From NCBI GenBank assembly GCA_947624975.1, contig CANQMP010000001.1, forward strand, positions 1-64,000: a stretch of 64,000 nucleotides of DNA. The letters are read 5' to 3'. Position numbers and translations under genes: made by a program. The stretch comes from Candidatus Gastranaerophilales bacterium. Its GTDB lineage: Bacteria; Cyanobacteriota; Vampirovibrionia; Gastranaerophilales; Gastranaerophilaceae. Of this stretch, positions 49,414-58,907 are shown one piece after another (positions within the stretch are counted from its first letter, which is position 1; every line of letters starts with the position of its first letter). The notes below the pieces were generated by a model. It saw only the letters and a list, made by a program, of their open reading frames with translations. It searched no databases and was not told where the DNA came from.

Positions 49414-50106
49414 TTAACCTTTCGGGAACGGATTTTTTCTTCCGCAGGACTTGTCCTCATCGCAAAAACCTAATCTTTCGCATTTCGGCACAAGATAAGG
49501 TTTCAGCCACGGTTCTTCCTTTATAAGCTCATCACACATCATCTTAACGAGCGTTCTTATTTCGTACTGTGCCCTTGTGCAAAGTCTTAAATTTGCGACA
49601 TGGATAAGTTCTCTCAAATTCATACTCACAACGAGCGAACTTGCGGCAGCATTAGGAAGTACAAATCTCGCATCCTCCGCAGGAATTCCAACATCAACAA
49701 ATTCCTGATAACATTCGGAAATCTGTGCCATAAAATCTTCAAATTTCTTTTTAAGCTCTGCGTTTTTCTCTATGGTAGGCGGAATTATGTAATCAAATTG
49801 TCCTTTTTCTTTTACATACCTTTGCGATTTTTGCGAGAAAGACATGTGTCTGTGTCTTACAAGCTGATGGGTACAGGCTCTTGAAACATTTGATATTGCA
49901 AAACTTACCTGAATATGCTCTATCGTTGAATAATGCCCCGATGAAATAACTCTTTCAATGAGTTTAAGCATTTTTTCTTCATCATCGGTGCTGTTGTAGA
50001 TATTAATCGGATAATCGGCACTGTAACATGTACGGCATGCCGTGTAAACCGTCTTTAGCATGTTTTGCGGTTTGGAAATTAAATTGACAACGGGTTTGTT
50101 TTGCAT
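49414..50106 (-). CDS. thyX: Flavin-dependent thymidylate synthase
   Basis: A 230-residue ThyX making dTMP from dUMP with FAD and methylene-THF. The signature RHRHMSFSQKSQRY (RHRxxSxxxxSxR) is present, with STIEHIQVSFAISNVSRAC upstream and MNLRELIHVANLRLC downstream. Family length is about 220-250. ThyA is not needed when ThyX is present. Converges with nothing; the promoter faces the TPR gene at 50303. Confidence 0.95.
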   Translation of the reverse strand: MQNKPVVNLISKPQNMLKTVYTACRTCYSADYPINIYNSTDDEEKMLKLIERVISSGHYSTIEHIQVSFAISNVSRACTHQLVRHRHMSFSQKSQRYVKEKGQFDYIIPPTIEKNAELKKKFEDFMAQISECYQEFVDVGIPAEDARFVLPNAAASSLVVSMNLRELIHVANLRLCTRAQYEIRTLVKMMCDELIKEEPWLKPYLVPKCERLGFCDEDKSCGRKNPFPKG

Positions 50107-50302
50107 AAGTTTCCTCCTGAATTACAATTATACCACCCTTGAATTCAAAGTGGCACAATGTAAAGATTTCGTAAATTGAGATAAAAAATTTTTTACGATT
50201 CTCTGACTAATCATTCACATGGATGATATTAATCAAACTTTTTAAAGGTTAGTATAATCTTTGACGACATAGTTTTCGGACACATCTTATTGGAGCTCAT
50301 TG

Positions 50303-51961
50303 ATGTCAGAACAAATATTACTACAGCCCGTAAGCGCTGAAAATAGCGATAAAGCCGAACAATCTCTCGAAAAAGCCCGAGAGGCACACGAGAGATACCT
50401 TATTCGCAGGCAGAATTCGGATTTACAAGAAGCCGTTGAATATTATATTGATGCGGTTAAATATAATCCGTCCATGCCCGAAGCGTATTACAGACTCGCT
50501 GCATTGATGTGGGAACAGGGGCAAATAAGTCTTGATACAGCTATTGAGCAGTGTAAAACAGCCGTTTCGCTCGCTCCGAAAAATATTAACGCCCATTTAT
50601 ATACGGGATTTTTTATGAAAATGGCTCAGGATTTTAAATCTGCCGAAAAAGAATTCAAATCCGCAATTAAAATGGGAAAATTGAACTCCGCAAGACCGCG
50701 CCTTGTGCTTTCTCAGTCGATTTTACAAAAAATCAATTCTCATAACGGCACTGCAGCCGATTATTTAAGCTTTGTTTATTACTTTCTGTCAGGAAGCATC
50801 ATGCTTGCCTGGGACAAACCGTCCATGAAAATGTTTTGTAAGAGCATGTCAGATGATTTTTCCGTGTTTACTTACAACACGGTCGGCAAATTTTTGGAAA
50901 AAATGAAAATGTATCCGACAGCACAAAATATCTACAGACAAGCTCTTTCCGCTACAAATCACAGCGAAATCTTTTATCATCGAATGGGTGATATCGCGAT
51001 TAAAAATAAAGAAACTGATTTAGCCGTTGACTGTTACAGAAAAGTAATTGAAGCAAATCCGCTTAATCGTGAAGCAATGGTTAAACTTGCAACAGTTTTG
51101 CAAACGTATTTTCCCGAAAACATTGATGATGCTATCGACTGTTATGCCAAACTGCTTGAATTCGGTATTGATACGGGTGCGATATACTACGAACTCGGAC
51201 ATTTATATCTTAAAAAAGAGGACAAAATAAATTCGATAAGTGCATTTAAACTTGCCGTCGAGCAGGATGAAAATAACCCGTTTTTCAATAATTCTCTGGC
51301 TTACGCTTATACAAAAGCCGAACTTTATAATGATGCAATAGAGTATTACAAAAAAGCGATTAGCATAAACCCCGATAATGAATGGACTTCGGTTGTCTGT
51401 CAGGCGTTAGGTTCAATTTATGCGGAAATTAACGGCAACATAGATGCCGCAATTTCCACCTATCAGGCAGGATTAATTCTCGACCCGAACAATTACGAGC
51501 TTTATCTTTCATTAGGTGATGTTTACATGGCAGGTTACGATATTGACAGTGCGATAAGAACGTATTGCGATGCCATAACGCTTGAACCTGAGAATTACAA
51601 AGCGTATTCAAAAGCAGGAATTGCACTCTGGGAAAAGGATTATCTTGAAGAAGCACTCGTGTCTTTCCACAAATCGGTAGACTTAAATCCCGATAACGAA
51701 TATGCACAAAATAATCTGGGAATTTTATACCTTGACGGACTCGGTGATGCCGAAGAAGCCTTAGAATACTTTGAAAACGCTATTGAGATTAACCCGAATT
51801 ATACTCTGGCTTATTTTAACGCCGCAAGAGCAAGTGAACAAATGGAATTTATCAACGATGCCGCAAATTACTATCAGATGGCTATCGATTTAAACAAAGT
51901 TACAAACGAGCTTGATGAAGAAGATATAAAAAACAGACTGTATAAGCTTTTTGATATTTAG
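50303..51961 (+). CDS. TPR-repeat protein, cytoplasmic
   Basis: A 552-residue protein built mostly of TPR units: EAYYRLAALMWEQGQISLDT, AIEYYKKAISINPDNEWTSV, YELYLSLGDVYMAGYDIDSA, ALVSFHKSVDLNPDNEYAQN, and ALEYFENAIEINPNYTLAYF. No signal peptide, unlike the TPR protein at 18233. ATG at 50303 (3 bp after a TTG) with GGAG upstream is chosen. Its end overlaps recR by 4 bp on the opposite strand. Scaffold role; partner unknown. Confidence 0.82.
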   Translation: MSEQILLQPVSAENSDKAEQSLEKAREAHERYLIRRQNSDLQEAVEYYIDAVKYNPSMPEAYYRLAALMWEQGQISLDTAIEQCKTAVSLAPKNINAHLYTGFFMKMAQDFKSAEKEFKSAIKMGKLNSARPRLVLSQSILQKINSHNGTAADYLSFVYYFLSGSIMLAWDKPSMKMFCKSMSDDFSVFTYNTVGKFLEKMKMYPTAQNIYRQALSATNHSEIFYHRMGDIAIKNKETDLAVDCYRKVIEANPLNREAMVKLATVLQTYFPENIDDAIDCYAKLLEFGIDTGAIYYELGHLYLKKEDKINSISAFKLAVEQDENNPFFNNSLAYAYTKAELYNDAIEYYKKAISINPDNEWTSVVCQALGSIYAEINGNIDAAISTYQAGLILDPNNYELYLSLGDVYMAGYDIDSAIRTYCDAITLEPENYKAYSKAGIALWEKDYLEEALVSFHKSVDLNPDNEYAQNNLGILYLDGLGDAEEALEYFENAIEINPNYTLAYFNAARASEQMEFINDAANYYQMAIDLNKVTNELDEEDIKNRLYKLFDI

Positions 51962-52554
51962 ATTTCCCGTCTGCCTTCAATAGCTTTGGCAATAGTTATT
52001 TCATCGGCGTATTCCAGGTCAGCACCGACGGGAAGTCCGAATGCAATACGTGAAATCTTTATTCCGAAAGGTTTTATAAGTTTACTCAAATACAAACTCG
52101 TTGCCTCGCCTTCGACGGAAGGATTTAATGCTATTATAACTTCCTTAACTTCATCACCCGTTAAGCGATTTAGAAGTTCTTTTATCCTGATATCATCCGC
52201 ACCTATGCCGTCCATGGGCGAAATAAGTCCTTGCAGCACGTGATAAAGCCCCTTGTACTCATTGGTTTTTTCAACTGCGATTAAGTCTTTGGTTTCTGCG
52301 ACAACGCAGATGGTTGACCTGTCCCTTGAAGGTGAAGAACATATTTCACACGGGCTTTCAGCAGACAGATTAAAGCAAATTTCACAAGTTTTTGTATTTG
52401 CTTTTGCATCAAGCATACTTTGAGCGAATTTCTGCACCTCAGACATGGGCATTCTCAAAAGATAAAATGCCATTCTTTGAGCGGATTTCGGCCCTACGGA
52501 CGGAAATTTCTGAAAATGCTCAATTAATGCGGCTATTGATTTCGGATAAATCAT
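51958..52554 (-). CDS. recR: Recombination mediator RecR
   Basis: A 198-residue RecR. HhH LIEHFQKFPSVGPKSAQRMA, zinc motif CEICFNLSAESPCEIC, the Toprim domain with ICVVAETKDLIAVEKTNEYK and ALNPSVEGEATSLYLSKLIK, and the Walker-like end YADEITIAKAIEGRREI are in order. It loads RecA at gaps with RecF/RecO. Downstream of ybaB with a 1-bp overlap (TGATG). Confidence 0.95.
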   Translation of the reverse strand: MIYPKSIAALIEHFQKFPSVGPKSAQRMAFYLLRMPMSEVQKFAQSMLDAKANTKTCEICFNLSAESPCEICSSPSRDRSTICVVAETKDLIAVEKTNEYKGLYHVLQGLISPMDGIGADDIRIKELLNRLTGDEVKEVIIALNPSVEGEATSLYLSKLIKPFGIKISRIAFGLPVGADLEYADEITIAKAIEGRREI

Positions 52555-52889
52555 CAGAAATTCAATCCCGGAATATTAATACCGCCGGTTACGGCTTTCA
52601 TTTTGGTTTCCATTTCTTTTGTAGCTTTGTCGCTTGCCTGATTTATTGCGGTAGAAATAATATCTTCAAGCATTTCGAGCGTATCAGAATCAACGGAATC
52701 GGGATTTTCGGAATTAATCGCTTCGGGTTTAAGTTTAATTGATTTGAATTTTCCCTGACCGTCGCATGTAACGATAACCGCACCGCCTGCCGCTTCGCCC
52801 GTAATTTCTGTTTTTGCAAGCTCTGCCTGCGTGTCTTTAAGCTTTTGTTGAATAGTTTGAGCTTGTTTCATCATTTGCATAATGTTCAT
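52554..52889 (-). CDS. ybaB: Nucleoid-associated protein YbaB/EbfC
   Basis: A 111-residue small DNA-binding dimer protein. It shows MKQAQTIQQKLKDTQAELAK then TCDGQGKFKSIKLKPEAINS and LEDIISTAINQASDKATKEM, the standard order. ATG at 52889 is preferred to 52895 because GGAG is 8 bases upstream. Paired with recR as in many bacteria. Confidence 0.9.
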   Translation of the reverse strand: MNIMQMMKQAQTIQQKLKDTQAELAKTEITGEAAGGAVIVTCDGQGKFKSIKLKPEAINSENPDSVDSDTLEMLEDIISTAINQASDKATKEMETKMKAVTGGINIPGLNF

Positions 52890-52942
52890 AATCATCTCTC
52901 CTTAGTCTGGTAATATTGCTTATAATAGTATATAATAAAAAT

Positions 52943-53716
52943 ATGAAAAAGTACACCTATGTTGCAGAATCTTTAAAAAACGGCAGAATAATGCGTTGGA
53001 CATTCATGCCGTTAAAGGTTTATATTGCTCCGATGAAGTTTTACTCAAAACGCGGAGAGGATGTAAAATACCGTCAAATGGTAATACGAGCATTAAAAGA
53101 ATGGCAAAATGCAACGAAAGGGAAAGTGGCGTTTCAGGTTGTAAACACACTTTTGGATTCCAATGTCAACGTTGATTGGAAAAGGGTTGAAAGAAAAGCT
53201 CTGGGACATTGTTATTTCAGTTTTGACGGCTCTAACAGGTTATACGGGGCGGAAGTTGCAATAGGTTTGACGGAAGGACTTATCCACGCAGATTATATGG
53301 ACGAAGGTGAAGTTTATCATACTATTTTACATGAAATCGGGCATGCCGTCGGACTCGGACACAGTCATAACCCTGCGGATATTATGTACACTCCGCACCA
53401 AAAAGGGATTAATTCAATTTCAAAAGGAGACAGCTTAACCGTAAACTGGCTTTATACGCTTCCGCAAGGTGCAACCACAGCCGAAGTTTCCTCTAAATAC
53501 GGCATCGGAGGAACAAATATTGATGAAATTATCGCCAAATTTATCGACAAAAAATCCCCCACGGAATTTGAAAAAGTAAAATCTTCAATTAAAATTCCCA
53601 AACGTGATTTGTTGGAAGAACAGGAAGCTTTAGCAAATTTAAGAAAATACCACATGGCATTACAAAATGTTCATATATCGGAAGATATGAAAAAGTTTTT
53701 CAGAAAAGAACACTAA
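52943..53716 (+). CDS. Matrixin-like zinc metalloprotease
   Basis: A 257-residue protein with the metzincin motif HTILHEIGHAVGLGHSHNPA (HExxHxxGxxH) and a Met-turn in ADIMYTPHQKGI. The N-terminal part RWTFMPLKVYIAP and MVIRALKEWQNATKGKVAFQ are typical of matrixin (M10) catalytic folds. No signal peptide or propeptide is obvious, so its cell location is uncertain. A C-terminal helical tail of about 70 residues follows. ATG at 52943 is chosen; an upstream ATG-less frame part is open to 52916. Confidence 0.82.
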   Translation: MKKYTYVAESLKNGRIMRWTFMPLKVYIAPMKFYSKRGEDVKYRQMVIRALKEWQNATKGKVAFQVVNTLLDSNVNVDWKRVERKALGHCYFSFDGSNRLYGAEVAIGLTEGLIHADYMDEGEVYHTILHEIGHAVGLGHSHNPADIMYTPHQKGINSISKGDSLTVNWLYTLPQGATTAEVSSKYGIGGTNIDEIIAKFIDKKSPTEFEKVKSSIKIPKRDLLEEQEALANLRKYHMALQNVHISEDMKKFFRKEH

Positions 53717-54417
53717 ATTTGGTAATCAATTTTGTATTTGTCAAACAGTTTGTTGTAGAAATTTTTGTTACTCAAAACGTTTTGTTTATCAAGAACCATC
53801 GGTGTTTCTTTGGCAAAAGCGTATTTTAAATCTTCCTTGCTCATAAATTTTACGATTTCTTTTGCGTATTCGTGAACGAGTTCATTTCCACGGGCTATTT
53901 TTTCGGGAATTTTTCCTAACTTAATAATTTTTCTTGCCTCTTGCGCAAATTTTGCCAATTCTGGGAAACTATTATCAGAAATGCTTTTCAAATTTACGTA
54001 AAGTAATCCGTAATCTTGTTGATCGGGTATAAAGCCGAAATGCACATGGAAAGGTATTGCGGATTCCGTCGAAAGTAAATCAATTTTGTTTAATTTATTT
54101 TCCGTCATTTCTATAATATTTGTGAGATGTAAGCCGAAGCCAAGCCCTTTTCCTCTGTCAGATCTGTTAGTAAACATATTATCCACAAACATAAAATCTA
54201 TTTCAGGATAGATTTGTGACTGCTGTTCGGCACATTTGTAGCCGTTGTCGCTGAAACTAACGTTAAGCGCAGACATTTGCTCGTTTTTGCTAATTGATAC
54301 TCTGTAATTTTTTTTATCCGCAGTTTGAAAATTAAAATCTTCAAACACATTCAAACCAAACTTTTTATTAATTTTTAATCCGTACATAGGAATATTACTG
54401 ATATTTTGTATTTTCAT
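53713..54417 (-). CDS. GNAT-fold-like protein of unknown role
   Basis: A 234-residue protein. A short GNAT signature RGKGLGFGLHLTNIIEM, followed by IDLLSTESAIPFHVHFGFIP, suggests an acetyl-CoA-type fold, although the N-terminal strand region is weak. A C-terminal helical part (LVHEYAKEIVKFMSKEDLKY) ends it. The opening MKIQNISNIPMYGL lacks a signal peptide. It overlaps the metallopeptidase-like gene by 4 bp. Substrate unknown. Confidence 0.6.
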   Translation of the reverse strand: MKIQNISNIPMYGLKINKKFGLNVFEDFNFQTADKKNYRVSISKNEQMSALNVSFSDNGYKCAEQQSQIYPEIDFMFVDNMFTNRSDRGKGLGFGLHLTNIIEMTENKLNKIDLLSTESAIPFHVHFGFIPDQQDYGLLYVNLKSISDNSFPELAKFAQEARKIIKLGKIPEKIARGNELVHEYAKEIVKFMSKEDLKYAFAKETPMVLDKQNVLSNKNFYNKLFDKYKIDYQI

Positions 54418-55184
54418 TGATTTTTACCAAATTTATCTTTAAGAACTTCTCTCTGCTCAATTAAAACTTCTTTAAGTTTTTGATTTAACAGTTTAATTTT
54501 CCTTTCATATAAAGGGTGAAATTTTTTCTTGTTGGAGTGGAATTTTGTGTAGTTGTTAAACACTGCTCTTTCTGCATTGTCCTCTCCTTGCAGGTCATAC
54601 CTGAACATTTGAAGTAAATTTATTTTCGTATCGTTATCATAAGCTTTCAAAAATTTATTTAATCCCTTATTTGCACGTCTGATTTCTTTATTGCTCGGAT
54701 ATGCCCAATTATACAGATATCTGTCAAAAAATACCTCTACTTTATCAGATAAACTATCGTCAATAGAAGAATATCTGGCAATCATTTTGGGATTATTTAC
54801 CATCTCTGTCATATGCCACAATTCATGAATTAAATCCGTTATTTGAACTTTATTTTTCAAGATTTTCATTTTATCTGTAAGCGGTAAATTTATTTCGTAT
54901 TTGTTTATTTTTCCTTTTTTATTCATTCTTTCTATATAGGCTTCACAATACTCAAAATCTTCGGGACTTATAGGCTTAATGTCAAACGAGATGTTTTTAT
55001 AAGGCATAGAATTTAATAATGATTTTTTTACCGAGTCAACTGAAATTTCATCTTTTTTATTAATTTCGTTAATAAAATCTATTGAAAAATTTTTCATGAT
55101 TTTATCAGCCCGTCGGAAACGTTGGTTTGGAGTTCCTTTATTTATGCTTAGAGGGAATTTTACCCGTTGTGATATTTTGTACAT
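54414..55184 (-). CDS. Putative HExxH metallopeptidase
   Basis: A 256-residue protein with a zinc-peptidase motif in QITDLIHELWHMTEM (HELWH) and possible third ligand region NAERAVFNNYTKFHS downstream. The N terminus MYKISQRVKFPLSIN has no clear signal. It pairs with the GNAT-like gene (4-bp overlap) and lies near the matrixin gene. No established family is recognised, so the peptidase call depends on the HExxH and helical context. Confidence 0.6.
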   Translation of the reverse strand: MYKISQRVKFPLSINKGTPNQRFRRADKIMKNFSIDFINEINKKDEISVDSVKKSLLNSMPYKNISFDIKPISPEDFEYCEAYIERMNKKGKINKYEINLPLTDKMKILKNKVQITDLIHELWHMTEMVNNPKMIARYSSIDDSLSDKVEVFFDRYLYNWAYPSNKEIRRANKGLNKFLKAYDNDTKINLLQMFRYDLQGEDNAERAVFNNYTKFHSNKKKFHPLYERKIKLLNQKLKEVLIEQREVLKDKFGKNQ

Positions 55185-55283
55185 ACTTGATTAAACCTCG
55201 TAAATGTAAAAATTTGCTACTCAATTTGAAAATTTTATTTTTAGATGTATAATACATTTATCAGATTAATAGGGATATTTAAT

Positions 55284-56150
55284 ATGACTGTTCAAGATTG
55301 GTTTGAAAAGCGTAAGCAAGCTCAAATTCAGCGTAGAGAAGCTGAGGCTAAAGTTGAAGTTGACCTTGACCCGAATTTATGGGTTAAGTGCGTACACTGC
55401 GATGCACAGCTTTTAAAAGAAGATTTGGAAAATAACGATATGGTATGTCCGATGTGCGACTACCATTTCAGAATAAACGCAAGAAAACGCATTAAACAGC
55501 TTTTTGATGAAAATTCTTTTGAAGAATTGTTCTCGGAGATAAAACCCACCGACCCCCTGGAATTTGTCGATACGGAAAGTTACAAAGACAGACTAAAAAG
55601 AGCACATGAAAAAACAGGGCTTGACGATGCCGTTATAACGGGCATTGCCTCCATTGAGGGTAACAAGGTCGCCGCAGCCGTCATGGATTTTGATTATATG
55701 GGCGGTTCAATGGGAAGTGTAGTCGGTGAAAAAGTTACAAGAATAATCGAAAAAGCCATTGAAGAACGCTTGCCCGTGCTTGCAATTACTTCATCAGGCG
55801 GTGCGAGAATGCAGGAAAGTGCATTGAGCTTAATGCAGATGGCTAAAACTTCCTGTGCGGTTTCAAAACTCGATGATGAAAAATTGTTATACATAAATCT
55901 TTTGACAGAGCCGACATTCGGCGGTGTTACGGCAAGTTTCGGTATGCTAGGCGACATTATTATCGCCGAACAAGGTGCAAGAATTGGCTTTGCGGGCAGA
56001 CGTGTAATCGAACAAACGATCAGACAAAAATTGCCGTCCGACTTTCAAACTGCGGAATACCTTTTGAAATACGGTCAGGTAGATGTCGTTTCATCACGCA
56101 AAGATTTGAGAAAAACTTTGGCAAACATACTTGCTATGCATAAGGAGTAA
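55284..56150 (+). CDS. accD: Acetyl-CoA carboxylase carboxyltransferase beta subunit
   Basis: A 288-residue AccD. The N-terminal zinc finger WVKCVHCDAQLLKEDLENND then MVCPMCDYHFRINARKRI, and the carboxyltransferase core AAAVMDFDYMGGSMGSVVGE and ITSSGGARMQESALSLMQMA are standard. It transfers carboxyl from biotin to acetyl-CoA with AccA. ATG at 55284 is chosen (GGGATAT upstream) over an extended frame at 55245. Two bases before accA. Confidence 0.95.
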   Translation: MTVQDWFEKRKQAQIQRREAEAKVEVDLDPNLWVKCVHCDAQLLKEDLENNDMVCPMCDYHFRINARKRIKQLFDENSFEELFSEIKPTDPLEFVDTESYKDRLKRAHEKTGLDDAVITGIASIEGNKVAAAVMDFDYMGGSMGSVVGEKVTRIIEKAIEERLPVLAITSSGGARMQESALSLMQMAKTSCAVSKLDDEKLLYINLLTEPTFGGVTASFGMLGDIIIAEQGARIGFAGRRVIEQTIRQKLPSDFQTAEYLLKYGQVDVVSSRKDLRKTLANILAMHKE

Positions 56151-56152
56151 TT

Positions 56153-57106
56153 ATGACATCAGTTTTAGAATTTGAAAAACCTATTATGGAAATTCAGGAA
56201 AAAATAGATGAATTAAAGAAAATAAGTTTGGAGTCAGGCATGGATTTGAATAAGGAAATTGAAACTTTTGAACAACAAGCACAGGATTACAAAAAAGAAC
56301 TTTATTCAAACCTTAAACCGTCGCAGAAATTGCAAATTGCAAGACACCCCGAACGCCCGAACTTTTTGGATTACGTAAATCATATCTGTACGGATTTTGT
56401 AGAACTTCACGGCGACAGAGAAGGTATGGATGACAGGGCTATTATAGGCGGCTTGGCAAAAATCGACGGAAAACCCGTGATGATTATCGGAACTATGAAA
56501 GGTAAATCCACCAAGGAAAACCTTGAATACAATTTCGGCATGCCGCAGCCTCAAGGCTACAGAAAGGCTTTAAGATTATTTAAGCATGCAAGCAAATTCA
56601 ATATTCCGATTATAACTTTAATTGATACTCCGGGAGCTTACCCCGGAATTAGTGCAGAAGAAACTAATCAGGGCGGTGCAATAGCCGTAAACTTAATGCA
56701 AATGGCAAAACTTGAAGTTCCGATTATCGCCATTATTACAGGTGAAGGCTGTTCGGGCGGTGCTTTGGGACTTGCCGTCGCAGACAGGGTATTTTTACTA
56801 GAACATGCTTATTATACGGTAATTTCACCCGAAGGATGTGCGTCAATTCTCTGGCGTGATGCGACAAAAGCCTCTGAAGCCGCAGATGCACTCAAAATTA
56901 CCGCAAAAGATTTGATGCAATTTGACATCATAGACGGAGAAATTCCCGAACCGACGGGTGGAGCTCATACAAATTACGACGAAATCTCACAAAATATGAA
57001 AAAAACCATATTAGAAAGTCTTGATGAGCTTTCCAAACTTTCGGTAAAAAAACTTAAAGAACAAAGATATCAAAAATTCAGAAAAATGGGCGTGTTTTTA
57101 CAGTAA
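56153..57106 (+). CDS. accA: Acetyl-CoA carboxylase carboxyltransferase alpha subunit
   Basis: A 317-residue AccA. Typical motifs: FEKPIMEIQEKIDELKKIS, VELHGDREGMDDRAIIGGLA, YNFGMPQPQGYRKALRLFKH, TLIDTPGAYPGISAEETNQG and GEGCSGGALGLAVADRVFLL. Together with AccD it forms malonyl-CoA, the first committed step of fatty-acid synthesis. Its stop overlaps the prmA start. Confidence 0.95.
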   Translation: MTSVLEFEKPIMEIQEKIDELKKISLESGMDLNKEIETFEQQAQDYKKELYSNLKPSQKLQIARHPERPNFLDYVNHICTDFVELHGDREGMDDRAIIGGLAKIDGKPVMIIGTMKGKSTKENLEYNFGMPQPQGYRKALRLFKHASKFNIPIITLIDTPGAYPGISAEETNQGGAIAVNLMQMAKLEVPIIAIITGEGCSGGALGLAVADRVFLLEHAYYTVISPEGCASILWRDATKASEAADALKITAKDLMQFDIIDGEIPEPTGGAHTNYDEISQNMKKTILESLDELSKLSVKKLKEQRYQKFRKMGVFLQ

Positions 57107-58005
57107 TGAACGATTATTACGAATTGCAAATAAAAATTAATCCTGAAATCGAAGATATTATTTCGGACTTTTGTTTTGAAAATCTGCCCTGCGAAGGCGT
57201 TGTTTTGGCGGAAGAAACTTATAAAGATTTGGAATTGATATCAACAACGGAAGGAACTTTGAAAGTTTTTTTGAGTGAAAAGCCCGAAAATATTTCAAAA
57301 CTTCTCCAAAATGAACGTGACATCCTTAAATCTCGCGGATTTTCAGACGAAGATATCGGAAGTTTCGAATACGTCATCTCAAACAAACCCAACGAGGACT
57401 GGTCAAAAAAATGGAAAGAAAAATGGGATGTAACACATGTTACGGACAAAATAACCGTTGTTCCGGACTGGATTAATTATTCGCCAAAATCATCGGACGA
57501 AGTCGTTATAAAACTTGAGCCGGGATGTGCTTTCGGAACCGGAACTCATCAGACAACGCAACTTTGTATGAAAGCGATAGAAAAGTATATGAAAAAAAAC
57601 TCAGACGTTGCAGATATCGGCACAGGCTCGGGGATTTTGGCAATTTGTGCGAAAAAATTCGGAGCTGATAAGGTTTACGGTTGCGACAACGACGAAACCG
57701 TTATTGATGTTGCAAAAGAAAACGCACTTAAAAACAACGTAAAATGCGATTTTGAGCTTAACACGGCAGACAAAATTTCCGAAAAATTTGATTTTGTGCT
57801 TGCAAATATTCTCCACAATGTTCTTGCCGATATAATGGGAGATTTAAAAAATATTATGAAAGATAATGCCCTGATGGTTTTATCGGGGATTTTAGATGAA
57901 AAAAAGCCTGTAGTTATTGACGCCATCAATAAACACGGGCTTGAAACGGTTGAGGTCATGCACCAAAACCAATGGGTTGCAATAGTAGTCAGAAAGGTTG
58001 ATTAA
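57106..58005 (+). CDS. prmA: Ribosomal protein L11 methyltransferase
   Basis: A 299-residue SAM enzyme trimethylating L11. The N-terminal domain contacts L11. The methylase core has LEPGCAFGTGTHQTTQLCMK, VADIGTGSGILAICAKKFGA (SAM motif I), VYGCDNDETVIDVAKENA, and FVLANILHNVLADIM. The start overlaps accA by 1 bp (TAATG). Confidence 0.92.
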   Translation: MNDYYELQIKINPEIEDIISDFCFENLPCEGVVLAEETYKDLELISTTEGTLKVFLSEKPENISKLLQNERDILKSRGFSDEDIGSFEYVISNKPNEDWSKKWKEKWDVTHVTDKITVVPDWINYSPKSSDEVVIKLEPGCAFGTGTHQTTQLCMKAIEKYMKKNSDVADIGTGSGILAICAKKFGADKVYGCDNDETVIDVAKENALKNNVKCDFELNTADKISEKFDFVLANILHNVLADIMGDLKNIMKDNALMVLSGILDEKKPVVIDAINKHGLETVEVMHQNQWVAIVVRKVD

Positions 58006-58006
58006 T

Positions 58007-58732
58007 ATGGGAAAAACAGCAATTATAATACCTGCACGTTACGGTTCATCCCGTTTAGAGGGCAAACCGCTTATTGAAGTTAAAGGCAAACCCATCATCC
58101 GCTGGGTTTATGAAAAAGCTCAAATGGCGAAATTTGCCGATATGATTATCGTTGCAACGGATGATGAGAGAATTTTTGATGCCGTAAAAGCTTTCGGCGG
58201 CGAGGCTGAAATGACTTCAACCGAACACAAATGCGGCTCTGACAGGATTAAAGAAGTTGTCATGCGGCATCCAGAGATATCTTATATAGTTAATTTGCAA
58301 GGCGATGAACCGCTGATTAAGCCTGAAAGCATTGATGAAGTTATTGAAAATGTTAAAGATGAAAACGCCGACATTTCAACATTAATCCGTGAAATAACCC
58401 CGCAGGAAGCCGAAAATCCGAATCTTGTAAAATGCGTAATCGACAATTCGGGCTTTGCGATGTATTTTTCACGTTCTAAAATTCCTTTTGAACGCAACGA
58501 GGGTCAATCAAAATTTTACGGACATTTGGGAATTTACGGTTACAAACGTGAAGCACTTATAAAGATGACTAATCTGGCACAATCCTCTTACGAGAGGTCG
58601 GAAAGCCTTGAACAGCTAAGAGCTTTGCAAAACGGAATGAAAATTAAAACGTCAACAGTTGATTTCGTACCCGTAGGGATTGACACGGCAGAAGATGTCG
58701 AAAAATTTAAAAAAATAATTTCTACACTCTGA
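58007..58732 (+). CDS. kdsB: 3-deoxy-manno-octulosonate cytidylyltransferase
   Basis: A 241-residue enzyme activating Kdo as CMP-Kdo for lipid A core synthesis. Features: IIPARYGSSRLEGKPLIEVK, IVATDDERIFDAVKAFGGEA, STEHKCGSDRIKEV, INLQGDEPLI-like IVNLQGDEPLIKPESI, and LGIYGYKREALIKM. ATG at 58007 follows AAAGG. It implies LPS-type Kdo in this organism and closes the accDA-prmA-kdsB operon. Confidence 0.93.
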   Translation: MGKTAIIIPARYGSSRLEGKPLIEVKGKPIIRWVYEKAQMAKFADMIIVATDDERIFDAVKAFGGEAEMTSTEHKCGSDRIKEVVMRHPEISYIVNLQGDEPLIKPESIDEVIENVKDENADISTLIREITPQEAENPNLVKCVIDNSGFAMYFSRSKIPFERNEGQSKFYGHLGIYGYKREALIKMTNLAQSSYERSESLEQLRALQNGMKIKTSTVDFVPVGIDTAEDVEKFKKIISTL

Positions 58733-58907
58733 AATACTGATATAACAAGAAAATAAAAAATTAAGATAATTTTTTTTAACATGGTACTTGCATTTTTTTG
58801 TATCTTCCGTTAATATATTTATACAAATATTAATGAAAATTTAGAAAAATATATATTTTGTAATATATTTGTGTTATAACTAATAGTGTAAAATTATAAA
58901 GGAAAAG

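Noticed and set aside
48169-49526. Forward frames opposite the antiporter and thyX genes
   Set aside because: They lie fully opposite well-supported genes and lack start signals.
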